A stretch of 64,000 nucleotides of DNA from JAHJQZ01 sp963676075 (lineage in GTDB: Bacteria; Pseudomonadota; Alphaproteobacteria; Rhizobiales; Devosiaceae), in contig CAXXNZ010000031.1 of assembly GCA_963676075.2 (NCBI GenBank), positions 186,001 to 250,000 of the forward strand, in the 5' to 3' direction. Below are positions 1 to 7,599 of this stretch, in pieces; positions within the stretch are counted from its first letter, which is position 1, and each line of letters starts with the position of its first letter. A program made the position numbers and the translations under genes. Below the pieces are notes generated by a model. The model was not told the DNA's origin. It saw nothing but the letters and a program-made list of their open reading frames with translations, and did no database searches.

Positions 1-951
1 CGTGACGAGCGTCATGCCGAGCAGAACGCCGGGAACGGACCCGGCGCCGCCGGTCAGCTTGGCGCCGCCGATGATCGCCGCGGCGAGCACAAGCAGTTCA
101 TTGCCGATCAGGGTGGTCGGATCGACCAGACGAACGTCAGACACCATCATCAATCCCATGAGACCGGCCAGCGCGCCTGCATATCCGTAGATGACCAGGT
201 TGACCTTCAGCAGGTTGACGCCGGCGCGCATGGCCGCGACCTTGTTGGAGCCAACGGCGTATATCGCGCGTCCGATTGCTGTGCGATTGAGCAGATACCA
301 GGTGGTGAAAATGGCGATGATCAACGGCACGACGAAGACCGACAGCCCGATATAGCCCGCACCCGAAGGGAACTCGAACAAGGTGTCGGTTCCGAAGTGT
401 CGAAGAGACGATGGCATGCGGCCTGCCGTAATCGGGCGCGCGTTGAGGAACACCATCAGGAAGCCGTGAATGACGCCCTGCATGGCAAGAGTGGTGATGA
501 GTGTCGGCAATGAAAACAGGTGGATGATCAGGCCGTTGATCGTTCCGACAAACGCACCGACCGCAATCGCGATCAGGATAGCAAAGCTCAGGCTGTCAAT
601 GCCCGTGAGCTTGGTCACGAGCGTTGCCACATAGGCCGACAGAATGGCGTTTGCGAGAAACGAAACGTCGATACCGCCCGATATCATGACGACCAGGACG
701 CCAAGCGCGACGATCATCCAGGCGGCGCCCGAGCGCACCAGATCGAAGGCGGTTGCCCATGACAGGAAGTCGGGCGAAATCAGCGCGACAACCACGATAT
801 AGGCGACAATGATAAACGAGAGCATCGAAACGGTGCTCTGTTGGCCGAGCCGCGAGAGAGCGGCCTTCAGCATGCCTGTCGTGCCACCTGACGGAAGCGG
901 CGCATCTGATTTGGTCTGTGGATGGGGCATGTCGTTGCTTTTCATTTTCAT
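1..951 (-). CDS. CUT2 sugar ABC transporter permease (RbsC-like), 3' end beyond window
   Basis: Inner-membrane channel subunit of a ribose/xylose-type (CUT2) sugar importer. The open frame on the minus strand begins at an ATG (MKMKSNDMP) at 951 and stays open to base 1, giving 317 residues without a stop. A short hydrophilic N-terminus is followed by many hydrophobic segments (for example SFIIVAYIVVVALIS and AAWMIVALGVLVVMISGGID). The ISGGIDVS stretch and the AAIIGGAKLTGGAGSVPGVL stretch near the cut end are typical of BPD_transp_2 permeases. It lies 26 bp after the ATPase gene and is the third gene of a binding protein-ATPase-permease operon. The substrate cannot be told from sequence. Only the C-terminal portion should be missing. 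Confidence 0.9.
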   Translation of the reverse strand, partial: MKMKSNDMPHPQTKSDAPLPSGGTTGMLKAALSRLGQQSTVSMLSFIIVAYIVVVALISPDFLSWATAFDLVRSGAAWMIVALGVLVVMISGGIDVSFLANAILSAYVATLVTKLTGIDSLSFAILIAIAVGAFVGTINGLIIHLFSLPTLITTLAMQGVIHGFLMVFLNARPITAGRMPSSLRHFGTDTLFEFPSGAGYIGLSVFVVPLIIAIFTTWYLLNRTAIGRAIYAVGSNKVAAMRAGVNLLKVNLVIYGYAGALAGLMGLMMVSDVRLVDPTTLIGNELLVLAAAIIGGAKLTGGAGSVPGVLLGMTLVT

Positions 952-977
952 CGTCTTTGTCCCGACTGCTGTCGGAA

Positions 978-2468
978 TCAGCCCTCGCTACGCAGCCGCG
1001 CCGAAAGCGCGCTTGTGGTCAGGTCATCGCCGGAGAACTCGGCGACCAGCTTTCCGGCCTCCATGACAAAGACCCGGTGGCAACTCATGACCAGTTCTTC
1101 GAGGTCGTCGGAGATCATGATGATGCCGCGGCCCTGGCGGGCGAGGTCCCGGACGATTTCATGGATTTCGGCTTTCGAACCGACGTCGATGCCGACAGTC
1201 GGGTTGTCCATGATGAGAATTTTCGGATTGGTCGCCAGGCACTTGGCCAGGACCACCTTTTGCTGGTTGCCGCCAGACAGGGTCTGGACCGGCTCGTCGC
1301 TCGACGGCGTCTTGACGCGGACGCGGCGCACCCATTCGTCGCCGATCTCGCGTTCGACTGTCGGCGGAATGATTCCGAAGGCGCCGGAACGCGCCTGATA
1401 GGAGGCGGCCGAGATGTTTTCCTTGATCGGCTTGCGCGGGAAAAGGCCCTGCGTCTGACGGTCTTCGGAGACAAGCGCGATACCCGCCCGAATGGCATCT
1501 AGCGGGGAACGCGCGTTGAGCGCGTTCCCCGCTACGGTCACTGTACCGGAATCGGGAGGATTGAGCCCGTACAGTGATAAAGCGATTTCCGTGCGGCCGG
1601 CGCCGGTCAGACCGGCAAAGCCGATTGTTTCTCCGGCCTTGAGCGAGAAGGAAACGTCCTCGTATTGCTTTTCCCTTGAGAGGCTTTCGACCGACAGAAT
1701 GGTGGGGGCGGCTTTGGGGAGATCCTGCGAGGCTTTGCTGGAGTCGAATTCCACGCCGGTCATCAGAAAGCTCAAGCGCTTGCTCGTCAGTTCCGACGGG
1801 GCATGCTCGGCAACCTTGCACCCATCTCGCAGAATGACGAACCTGTCCGCGATATCGAACAGTTCCTCGAGCTTGTGACTGATGAAGATGATGGAGATGC
1901 CATCGGCCTTGAGGCGGCGCACCATGTCGAGAAGATGCGCCACGTCGCGGCTGGGCAGCGCCGTCGTCGGCTCATCCATAACGAGCAAACGGCAATCGCC
2001 CGTCAGCGCGCGTGCGATGGCCGTGGTCTGGCGCGCGCCGATCGGCAGATCGCCAAGACGCGTGTGCAGGGGGAGCTTGGCGCCGATCTTGTCCAGCGCC
2101 TCGGTGGCGATGCGGTCGACCTCGGACCAGTTGATCCAACCGCGCCGGCCGGACTGCACCGCATGAAAAGCGACGTTTTCCGCAACCGTCTGTTCCGGAA
2201 AAATGGAAAGATCCTGATAGATGATGTCGATGCCCAGCTGCCGGGACTGCGCGGGCGTCAATTTGCTGAAGGACTGGCCCTGCCAGATGATCCGGCCACT
2301 GTCCGGAGTTTCAGCTCCGACGACGCACTTCATCAGGGTGGACTTGCCCGAGCCGTTTGCGCCAGCGAGGCAGAGAACCTCTCCGGTGCCAACGCTCAGA
2401 TCGACCCTATCCAGTGCCTGAGTGCCGATATAGCGCTTGCTCAAGCCTTCGAGTCGCAAAAGCTCCAT
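978..2468 (-). CDS. CUT2 sugar ABC transporter ATPase (RbsA/MglA-like, two nucleotide-binding domains)
   Basis: Energises the sugar importer encoded with it. At 496 residues it has the usual length for tandem-domain RbsA proteins. Domain 1 has a perfect Walker A (GANGSGKST, 36-44) and Walker B (LLVMDEP, 161-167). Domain 2 has the degenerate GLTGAGRTE P-loop normal for this family and an intact LSGGNQQK signature. One oddity is that the domain 1 signature reads LPIGARQ (141-147) instead of the usual LSxGxxQ. The ATG at 2468 follows GAGGAG at 8 nt spacing. A 10-bp stem-loop separates it from the upstream binding-protein gene. Confidence 0.93.
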   Translation of the reverse strand: MELLRLEGLSKRYIGTQALDRVDLSVGTGEVLCLAGANGSGKSTLMKCVVGAETPDSGRIIWQGQSFSKLTPAQSRQLGIDIIYQDLSIFPEQTVAENVAFHAVQSGRRGWINWSEVDRIATEALDKIGAKLPLHTRLGDLPIGARQTTAIARALTGDCRLLVMDEPTTALPSRDVAHLLDMVRRLKADGISIIFISHKLEELFDIADRFVILRDGCKVAEHAPSELTSKRLSFLMTGVEFDSSKASQDLPKAAPTILSVESLSREKQYEDVSFSLKAGETIGFAGLTGAGRTEIALSLYGLNPPDSGTVTVAGNALNARSPLDAIRAGIALVSEDRQTQGLFPRKPIKENISAASYQARSGAFGIIPPTVEREIGDEWVRRVRVKTPSSDEPVQTLSGGNQQKVVLAKCLATNPKILIMDNPTVGIDVGSKAEIHEIVRDLARQGRGIIMISDDLEELVMSCHRVFVMEAGKLVAEFSGDDLTTSALSARLRSEG

Positions 2469-2637
2469 TTCGAGCGCTCCTCAACCAATGCCTGGAACCA
2501 GATGCTTCAGCCGCCGACTTGGCAAGGTGTCTGCGAGTGTCGCGACAGCGCCGCCGGGCCGTAAGTGTCTGTGCCAGAAATGTGTGCCGCAGAACCTCAG
2601 GCGATCGCGTCGTCCGGCTCCGGGCTCTCCTCTCAGG

Positions 2638-2663
2638 GACGGGCGCCGTGTTCGGCGCCCGTC
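2638..2663 (-). terminator. Stem-loop between binding-protein and ATPase genes
   Basis: GACGGGCGCC and GGCGCCCGTC form a perfect 10-bp stem around a 6-nt loop, 18 bases after the stop of the binding-protein gene. No T-run follows on the minus strand, so it is better read as an mRNA-stabilising or attenuating hairpin than a full terminator. Such hairpins commonly keep binding-protein mRNA in excess over ATPase and permease. Confidence 0.55.
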
Positions 2664-2680
2664 GGTTTGGAACAAGAGGA

Positions 2681-3682
2681 TCAGAACTCGTAGTCCTGCC
2701 AATTGTCCTTGGTCAAAACCAGCGTGGCATTGCCGTAAACGACGCCATCTTCGATCTTGACCGACTCGTAGCCGGTGCTGTTGAGATCCGAACCCTGTTC
2801 GATCTCTTCGCCCTGGAGCAGCTTGTAGGCAACGCTTGCGGCTGCATAGCCGGCATCGGCCGGACGCCAGCACTGGGCGGCGGCCTGATAGCCGTCTTCC
2901 AGATAGATGCCGTTGATGCTCGGCAGGCCGAGACCGACAACCTTGACGTCCTTGCGGCGCAGTTTTTCGAGCGCCAGGGCGGCCATCGACGAGCCGGAGA
3001 CCGAGCAGCCGAAGAAGCCGGTGATGTCCGGATATTTCTTCAGCGTCTCGTTGAACTTGTCGAGCGCGGTCTTTTCGTCGTTGTTGTCCTCGAGCGGTTC
3101 GGTCAGAACGAATTCCATATCCGGGTACTTTTCCTGGACATAGGCGTAGCCGGCCTTGAACCACTGCATGTGCGTTTCCATCGTCAGACCGCCGACGATA
3201 CCGGCATATTTGCCGGCGCCGCCCATGGCCTGAGCGAGATTCTCGAACATCAGCTGACCGAAATCCTCGTTCTTGAACGCTTCCACGTCGTAGTGGGAAA
3301 CGCCAGCGAGGCTCTGGGCTTCGTGGCTGATGACGATGATGCCGGCGTCGCGGGCCTTTTCGAGAATGGGCTTGATCGACTGCGGATCGTTCGGGACCAC
3401 GAGAATGGCGTCGACGCGCTTGGCGATCAGGCTTTCGATCATCTGGGCCTGCTTGGCGGGATCGCCCGTTTCCGGCGCGATCTGATACGCATTCACGCCG
3501 GTGTCCTCGGCAAACTGCGTAATGCCTGTCCGCATGTCGTCAAACCAGGAGATACCTTCCTGCTTGGCGCACATGACGATCTCGAGATCCTTGCCGGATT
3601 TCTGCGCGAAAGAGGCCTTGGTCAAGGCGCTCAAAGCCACAAGGCTTGCGCTTCCGGTGAGCAGTGTTCTTCTTTTGATCAT
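2681..3682 (-). CDS. Periplasmic sugar-binding protein of CUT2 ABC importer (Peripl_BP_4 family)
   Basis: Captures the transported sugar in the periplasm and delivers it to the permease. The protein has 333 residues, with a basic N-terminus (MIKRRTLLTG), a hydrophobic core and a probable cleavage after ASFA, then a mature RbsB-like sequence (LEIVMCAKQEGISWFDDM..., AILVVPNDPQSIKPILEKARDAGIIVISHEA). The start at 3682 has GGAGGAG a few bases upstream. It is the first gene of the operon, and the tandem CACATATGTG palindrome sits directly in front of it. The ligand could be a pentose, a hexose or another small polyol; sequence alone does not decide. Confidence 0.92.
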   Translation of the reverse strand: MIKRRTLLTGSASLVALSALTKASFAQKSGKDLEIVMCAKQEGISWFDDMRTGITQFAEDTGVNAYQIAPETGDPAKQAQMIESLIAKRVDAILVVPNDPQSIKPILEKARDAGIIVISHEAQSLAGVSHYDVEAFKNEDFGQLMFENLAQAMGGAGKYAGIVGGLTMETHMQWFKAGYAYVQEKYPDMEFVLTEPLEDNNDEKTALDKFNETLKKYPDITGFFGCSVSGSSMAALALEKLRRKDVKVVGLGLPSINGIYLEDGYQAAAQCWRPADAGYAAASVAYKLLQGEEIEQGSDLNSTGYESVKIEDGVVYGNATLVLTKDNWQDYEF

Positions 3683-3699
3683 GGGACTCCTCCACGAGT

Positions 3700-3731
3700 G
3701 AACATATGTGCTTTGAAATGCACATATGTGC
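3700..3731 (-). promoter_or_regulatory. Tandem palindromic operator candidate (GCACATATGTGC)
   Basis: Two near-identical 12-bp palindromes lie upstream of the CUT2 operon. GCACATATGTGC is at 3720-3731, and GCACATATGTTC (on the minus strand) is at 3700-3711. Their centres are 20 bp apart, about two helical turns, and the nearer one lies about 18 bp from the start codon. This arrangement fits a dimeric repressor site. No regulator gene is visible next to it, so the cognate protein is unknown. Confidence 0.55.
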
Positions 3732-4260
3732 TTATTAGACCCGCATGTGGAATCGAGTCAACTCGAAGAGACAGGACGAGAGGCCGGATAACTGTCGCTT
3801 GGCCCGGCTTGGAGATGCCCAATCCAGCCGCATGAATATCGGTAAATGCAGTTGATTTTGCGCCGGCAACCGGGACACGCCGGCGATGCCGGACCTGGGT
3901 GTGGTTTGGGGCGAAAGCATCAGCCCAGTTTCCGGCAACACCTGTGTGACGAAGTGCCGCCGTACGCGGTCGGGGAGGGACTTTCCCCTTGCGCGATCGT
4001 TATGGGGGTGCCGCAGCAAGCGTCAACCAGCGAAGATCTGTAACGGTAGTGTGGGAGCGCCTGAATTGGGGTCGTGCCCAGACTGGCAACCTTGGGTCTT
4101 CATCAAAGGAAGACCGATGATTGGGGCAACGGAAGCGGACTGACGGCTGGTGGTTTCCGAATGGCGATAGCGTCCATTCGGTCAGGCGGGCAGGGGCCGT
4201 GCGTGGAGTGCGGCACACCACGTCCGGCTTTGCCGTCACCGTCACTCCGCTGCGCCAACC
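3732..4260. other. Intergenic stretch without recognisable gene
   Basis: About 530 bases between the CUT2 promoter and the terminator-like hairpin behind the vWA gene. Short open frames exist on both strands, but none shows a ribosome-binding site, a plausible start or any family resemblance. No tRNA-like cloverleaf or repeat family was recognised. Confidence 0.5.
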
Positions 4261-4292
4261 CCGGATGGGAAGATTGCGTCTTTCCCATCCGG
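4261..4292 (-). terminator. Stem-loop downstream of the vWA gene
   Basis: CCGGATGGGA and TCCCATCCGG form a perfect 10-bp stem; AGA/TCT can extend it inward with one bulged T. It lies about 30 bases beyond the vWA stop codon on the minus strand. No clear T-run follows, so termination efficiency is uncertain. Confidence 0.5.
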
Positions 4293-4321
4293 AGGTCGAT
4301 TTGGTGCGGCGACCAGCGATC

Positions 4322-6298
4322 CTAGTTCACGGTGATCGGCTGGCGGGCGAGGACGGTGTTGTCCTGGCTGAGGATATAGCGGATCTCATAGTTCCCCGGT
4401 GCGTCCGGCAGTGTGAGCTTCAGCGGACTGCCGTCTTCGGTGTAGGTGTATTTGATATAGGCACCGCCGGAAGAACCGGTTTCGGCCACCGAGATATAGT
4501 CCCTGGGTTCGTCCGGACCGGTCCAGGTCACGGTGATCTCGCTGCCCGCCGGCGCGCTGCCAACGGCAGACACCGATGCCTCGACCGCCGTGATGGTCAC
4601 CGGTGTTGACGCGAGAATCTTGTTGTCCTGGTTGAGGATGTAGCGGATTTCGTAGGTGCCGGGCTCGGGCGGCATCTGCAACTGCGCCGGGCTGCCGTCT
4701 TCGGTGTAGGTGTAGTTGATATATGCCCCGCCAGAAGAACCGGTTTCGGCCACCGAGATATAGTCCCGGGATTCGTTCGGACCGGTCCATGTTACCGGGA
4801 TTGTCGAGCCCAGCGGCGCTTCGGACGCTGCCGACACACTGACCTCGACCGCCGTGACGGTAATCGGTGTTGATGCGAGAATCTCGTTGTCCTGGTTGAG
4901 GATGTAGCGGATTTCGTAGGTGCCGGGTTCGGGCGGCATCTGCAACTGCGCCGGGTTGCCGTCTTCGGTGTAGGTGTAGTTGATATAGGCCCCGCCGTTC
5001 GAGCCGGTTTCGGCAACCGAGATATAGTCCCGGGGTTCATCCGGACCGACCCAGCTCACCGGGATGGTCGATCCCTGCGCCGCTTCGGAGACTGCCGATA
5101 CGCTGACGTCGACCGGGACGACTGTGACGGTGGCCGAGGCAAGGATCGTGCTGCCCTTGCTGATATAGCGGATTTCGTAGGTGCCGGGCTCGGGCGGCAT
5201 CTGCAATTGCAGCGGGCTGCCATCTTCGGTGTAGGTGTAGTTGATATAGGCGCCGCCCTTCGAACCGGTTTCGGCGACCGAGATGAAATCCCTGTCTTCG
5301 TCGGGACCGGTCCAGGTCACGGGCAGAGTCGATCCCTGCGGCGCCTCGGCAGCTGCGGAGATGCTGGCATCGGGCAGTTCGGCGATGAGCGGCAGCACAA
5401 AGCTGTAGTCGCCGTTGGGACCGATTTCGGCCTCCAGTTCCGCCGACACGTCGTCCTCGCGCGTGACGACGGCCATGTAGGCGCCGGCCTCAACCGGCAT
5501 GCGCAGCACACCGATAGCGAGCCCGTCGACCACAGCCGCACCGGTTTTGAGATCGGTCAGGGTCCAGGTGAGACCTGACTTGATCACCGGACCGCCTTCT
5601 CCGTCGGTCGCCGCGAAAACGGCATCGATTTTCGCTGGCACGGCCAGCGGCGGCGGGGCTTTGCTGACCTGTTCGAGCGCGTCGGCGAGCTCTTCGGCAC
5701 TGTCGGCGGTCAGGAACCGTCCACCGGTGTTCTCGGCCAGGCACTGCAATTGCGCGCGCGTTTCGTCGTCAGCTATATCGAAGCCGATGACATGGGTGGT
5801 GAAATCGATCCCGTTGGCCTCAAGCGACTTTCCGACAGCGCAGGGATCGTAGTTGCAGGTTTCGATGCCATCCGAAATCAGAATGACGGTCGCCTTGTCC
5901 TCTTCGTACTTCAGGGCTTCCGCGGCCATTACAACGGCTTTGGAGAGCGGTGTCTTGCCCTTGGGCTTGATCACGGCGATGGCCTGACGGATGGCCGAGC
6001 GCGGCTGCGCACCGGGAACCACCAGCGTCTCGATGTCATCGCAATTTCCCTTTTCACGGTGCCCATAGGCGGTCAGACCAAGCTCGATGCTTTCTGGCAG
6101 GGTATCGAGAAGATCGCTGATCACGCGACGCGCGATGGTGATCTTGGCCTCGCCGTTGATCTGCCCCCACATCGAACCGGACTCGTCGAGCACCAGCATC
6201 ACCTTTTCGGTTTTGGGCGCGCTCTGGGCTTGCGCGACACTCGTTCCGAACGCCAGCGCGACGAGAACGAAAAAACAAAGGACGAACTGTCTGGTCAT
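4322..6298 (-). CDS. Exported von Willebrand factor A domain protein with four C-terminal 88-residue repeats
   Basis: Probable secreted or periplasmic protein of 658 residues, function unknown. Residues 1-25 form a signal peptide ending AQAQ. A vWA domain follows (about 30-215) with a complete MIDAS metal site: DESGS (D38, S40, S42), T116 and D143 in ISDGIE. After a linker (about 220-309), four copies of a beta-rich repeat run to the C-terminus, each with ISVAETGSxGGAYI.YTYTEDG and PPEPGTYEIRYI. Such repeats are usually structural or adhesive. I chose the ATG at 6298 because GGAGA precedes it and the signal peptide begins there; a longer frame from 6487 lacks both. It is a single-gene unit between terminator-like hairpins. 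Confidence 0.85.
   Translation of the reverse strand: MTRQFVLCFFVLVALAFGTSVAQAQSAPKTEKVMLVLDESGSMWGQINGEAKITIARRVISDLLDTLPESIELGLTAYGHREKGNCDDIETLVVPGAQPRSAIRQAIAVIKPKGKTPLSKAVVMAAEALKYEEDKATVILISDGIETCNYDPCAVGKSLEANGIDFTTHVIGFDIADDETRAQLQCLAENTGGRFLTADSAEELADALEQVSKAPPPLAVPAKIDAVFAATDGEGGPVIKSGLTWTLTDLKTGAAVVDGLAIGVLRMPVEAGAYMAVVTREDDVSAELEAEIGPNGDYSFVLPLIAELPDASISAAAEAPQGSTLPVTWTGPDEDRDFISVAETGSKGGAYINYTYTEDGSPLQLQMPPEPGTYEIRYISKGSTILASATVTVVPVDVSVSAVSEAAQGSTIPVSWVGPDEPRDYISVAETGSNGGAYINYTYTEDGNPAQLQMPPEPGTYEIRYILNQDNEILASTPITVTAVEVSVSAASEAPLGSTIPVTWTGPNESRDYISVAETGSSGGAYINYTYTEDGSPAQLQMPPEPGTYEIRYILNQDNKILASTPVTITAVEASVSAVGSAPAGSEITVTWTGPDEPRDYISVAETGSSGGAYIKYTYTEDGSPLKLTLPDAPGNYEIRYILSQDNTVLARQPITVN
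4325..5371 (-). repeat. Four tandem intragenic repeats, 264-bp period
   Basis: Equivalent landmarks recur at 4347, 4611, 4875 and 5139, an exact 264-bp (88-codon) period. The middle two copies are almost identical over long stretches, differing at scattered single bases. The outermost copies are more diverged, and the 5'-most one carries a small deletion in the NQDN loop, where it reads KGST. High DNA identity suggests recent duplication or ongoing gene conversion. Confidence 0.9.
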
Positions 6299-6516
6299 TG
6301 AAAAGTCTCCGAAAAGTGGTGGCTGGCCTGCGACGCTGTCTGTGTCATCCGTAAGGGTCGGGATCGGGTTGGCGGGGTGATCTGAAACCTTGTCGAGCAA
6401 CTCCATGCGCTGCGCCGTGGCGAGAACAGGTGTTCCGGCAAAACTCTGGCGCATGCGTCCTGAACCTCGTTCCGGTGCAACGAGCACGAGACGCTATCCG
6501 TCAACCGATGTCGGCG

Positions 6517-6537
6517 CCCCCCCTGTTTGATGGGGGT
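6517..6537 (-). terminator. Possible weak stem-loop after the response-regulator gene
   Basis: A C-run at 6517-6523 can pair with a G-run at 6532-6536 around an A/T-rich loop, about 45 bases past the stop of the response-regulator gene on the minus strand. Only about 5 bp pair and no T-run follows, so this is a weak candidate. The rest of 6299-6579 holds nothing recognisable apart from the vWA ribosome-binding site. Confidence 0.3.
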
Positions 6538-6579
6538 CGAAGGTCATGAATGTGCAGTTTACGTGGTTGCTGCGGACAG

Positions 6580-7599
6580 CTAGCCGTATTGGGCCACCAT
6601 CAACGACAGCAGCAGCGCCACCAGATCGGTCTGGCGGTTGGTGCCGGTCTTGGCAAAGATGTTCCTGAGGTGGAACACCACTGTCGATTGCTGGATGCCA
6701 AGACCCTGAGCAATGTCCTCGAGCCGATCGCCCTGAACGAGCAGGCTTGCGACGCGGGCCTCGGTCGGGGTTAGGCCGAACAGATTGCGCAACAGTGCGT
6801 CCGCGGGCGCAGCGCGCTGCGATGGATCGACGATCAGTGCCATGACCGCCGGTGCTGCGGTGGCGGTCGGTGCGGGCAGCAGGCTGAGAAGAACGATGAC
6901 GTCCTGTCCGTCATGCCGCTGGGGCAGGCGCAGGCAGGCAGCTTCGTCCTCGCCATCGGGTGATGTTCGCGCACGCTGGATCGCGCCGGGCACTTCGCGG
7001 GACAGGCGCTGGCGCAACTCTCCGTCGGATGCTTCGACAAGCTCTTTCGCCGCACTATTGGCATAAACCACGCCCCCCTCCGCATCGAGCAAGGCGATCG
7101 CTGGCGCCAGGGAATCGAGCGCCGAATAGGCGCTTAGGCTTTCCGCTGTGCCAAGGGCCGCAAGTGTTTCTGTCGCCGTGGCGGCGAGCCGGTTGCGCAC
7201 CCTGGCGACCTGCCTGAGGTGTGCCGAGATCGTCGCCAGCATGACCTCGTAATCGATCGGTTTGACGAGGTAGTCGTCGGCCCCCGCCTTCTTGCCGGCG
7301 ATGACCTGTTCGCGGTCGGAGAGGGCAGTCAGGAACAGGAACGGCACCTCGGCCAGATCGGGACGCCGGGCGCGCAGATGCGCCAGAAGTCCGTGACCGT
7401 CGAGACGGGGCATTGAGACATCGCACAAGACGAGATCGGGAGCCTCCGTTTCAAGCAGGTCACGCGCCGCCATCCCGTCGGCGGCTTCGATGACCGTATA
7501 TCCGGCTTCGCACAACACAGCAGCGAGATCGGCGCGAAGGGCCGGTTCGTCCTCGCACACCAGAATGCGGGCGGGATAGTCGATATTTCCGGCCATCAT
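6580..7599 (-). CDS. Two-component response regulator with LuxR-type DNA-binding domain
   Basis: Cytoplasmic transcription regulator of 339 residues. The receiver domain (about 10-125) has phospho-acceptor D60 (LVLCDVSMP), T91 and K113 (LVKPIDYE). The middle region (about 150-270) looks PAS-like (LDSLAPAIALLDAEGGVVYANSAAKELVEAS). The C-terminal LuxR/GerE helix-turn-helix (about 270-335) begins LFGLTPTEARVASLLVQGD and contains the recognition-helix stretch IQQSTVVFHLRNIFAKTGTNRQTDL. The insertion of a PAS-like module between receiver and HTH is uncommon and suggests a second input. It overlaps the kinase gene by 4 bp (ATGA), so it is almost certainly the partner of that kinase. Confidence 0.92.
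   Translation of the reverse strand: MMAGNIDYPARILVCEDEPALRADLAAVLCEAGYTVIEAADGMAARDLLETEAPDLVLCDVSMPRLDGHGLLAHLRARRPDLAEVPFLFLTALSDREQVIAGKKAGADDYLVKPIDYEVMLATISAHLRQVARVRNRLAATATETLAALGTAESLSAYSALDSLAPAIALLDAEGGVVYANSAAKELVEASDGELRQRLSREVPGAIQRARTSPDGEDEAACLRLPQRHDGQDVIVLLSLLPAPTATAAPAVMALIVDPSQRAAPADALLRNLFGLTPTEARVASLLVQGDRLEDIAQGLGIQQSTVVFHLRNIFAKTGTNRQTDLVALLLSLMVAQYG

Noticed and set aside
2357..3835. Open frame of about 492 codons on the plus strand across the CUT2 binding-protein gene
   Set aside because: Opposite strand of a well-supported binding-protein gene and runs through its promoter; no homology.
3735..4019. Open frame of 94 codons on the minus strand upstream of the CUT2 operon
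   Set aside because: No start signal, no homology, and it would end at the operator; treated as non-coding.
4325..5371. Regular 264-bp repeats as a possible CRISPR-like or satellite array
   Set aside because: The repeats are in frame inside one coding sequence with no spacers, so they are protein repeats.
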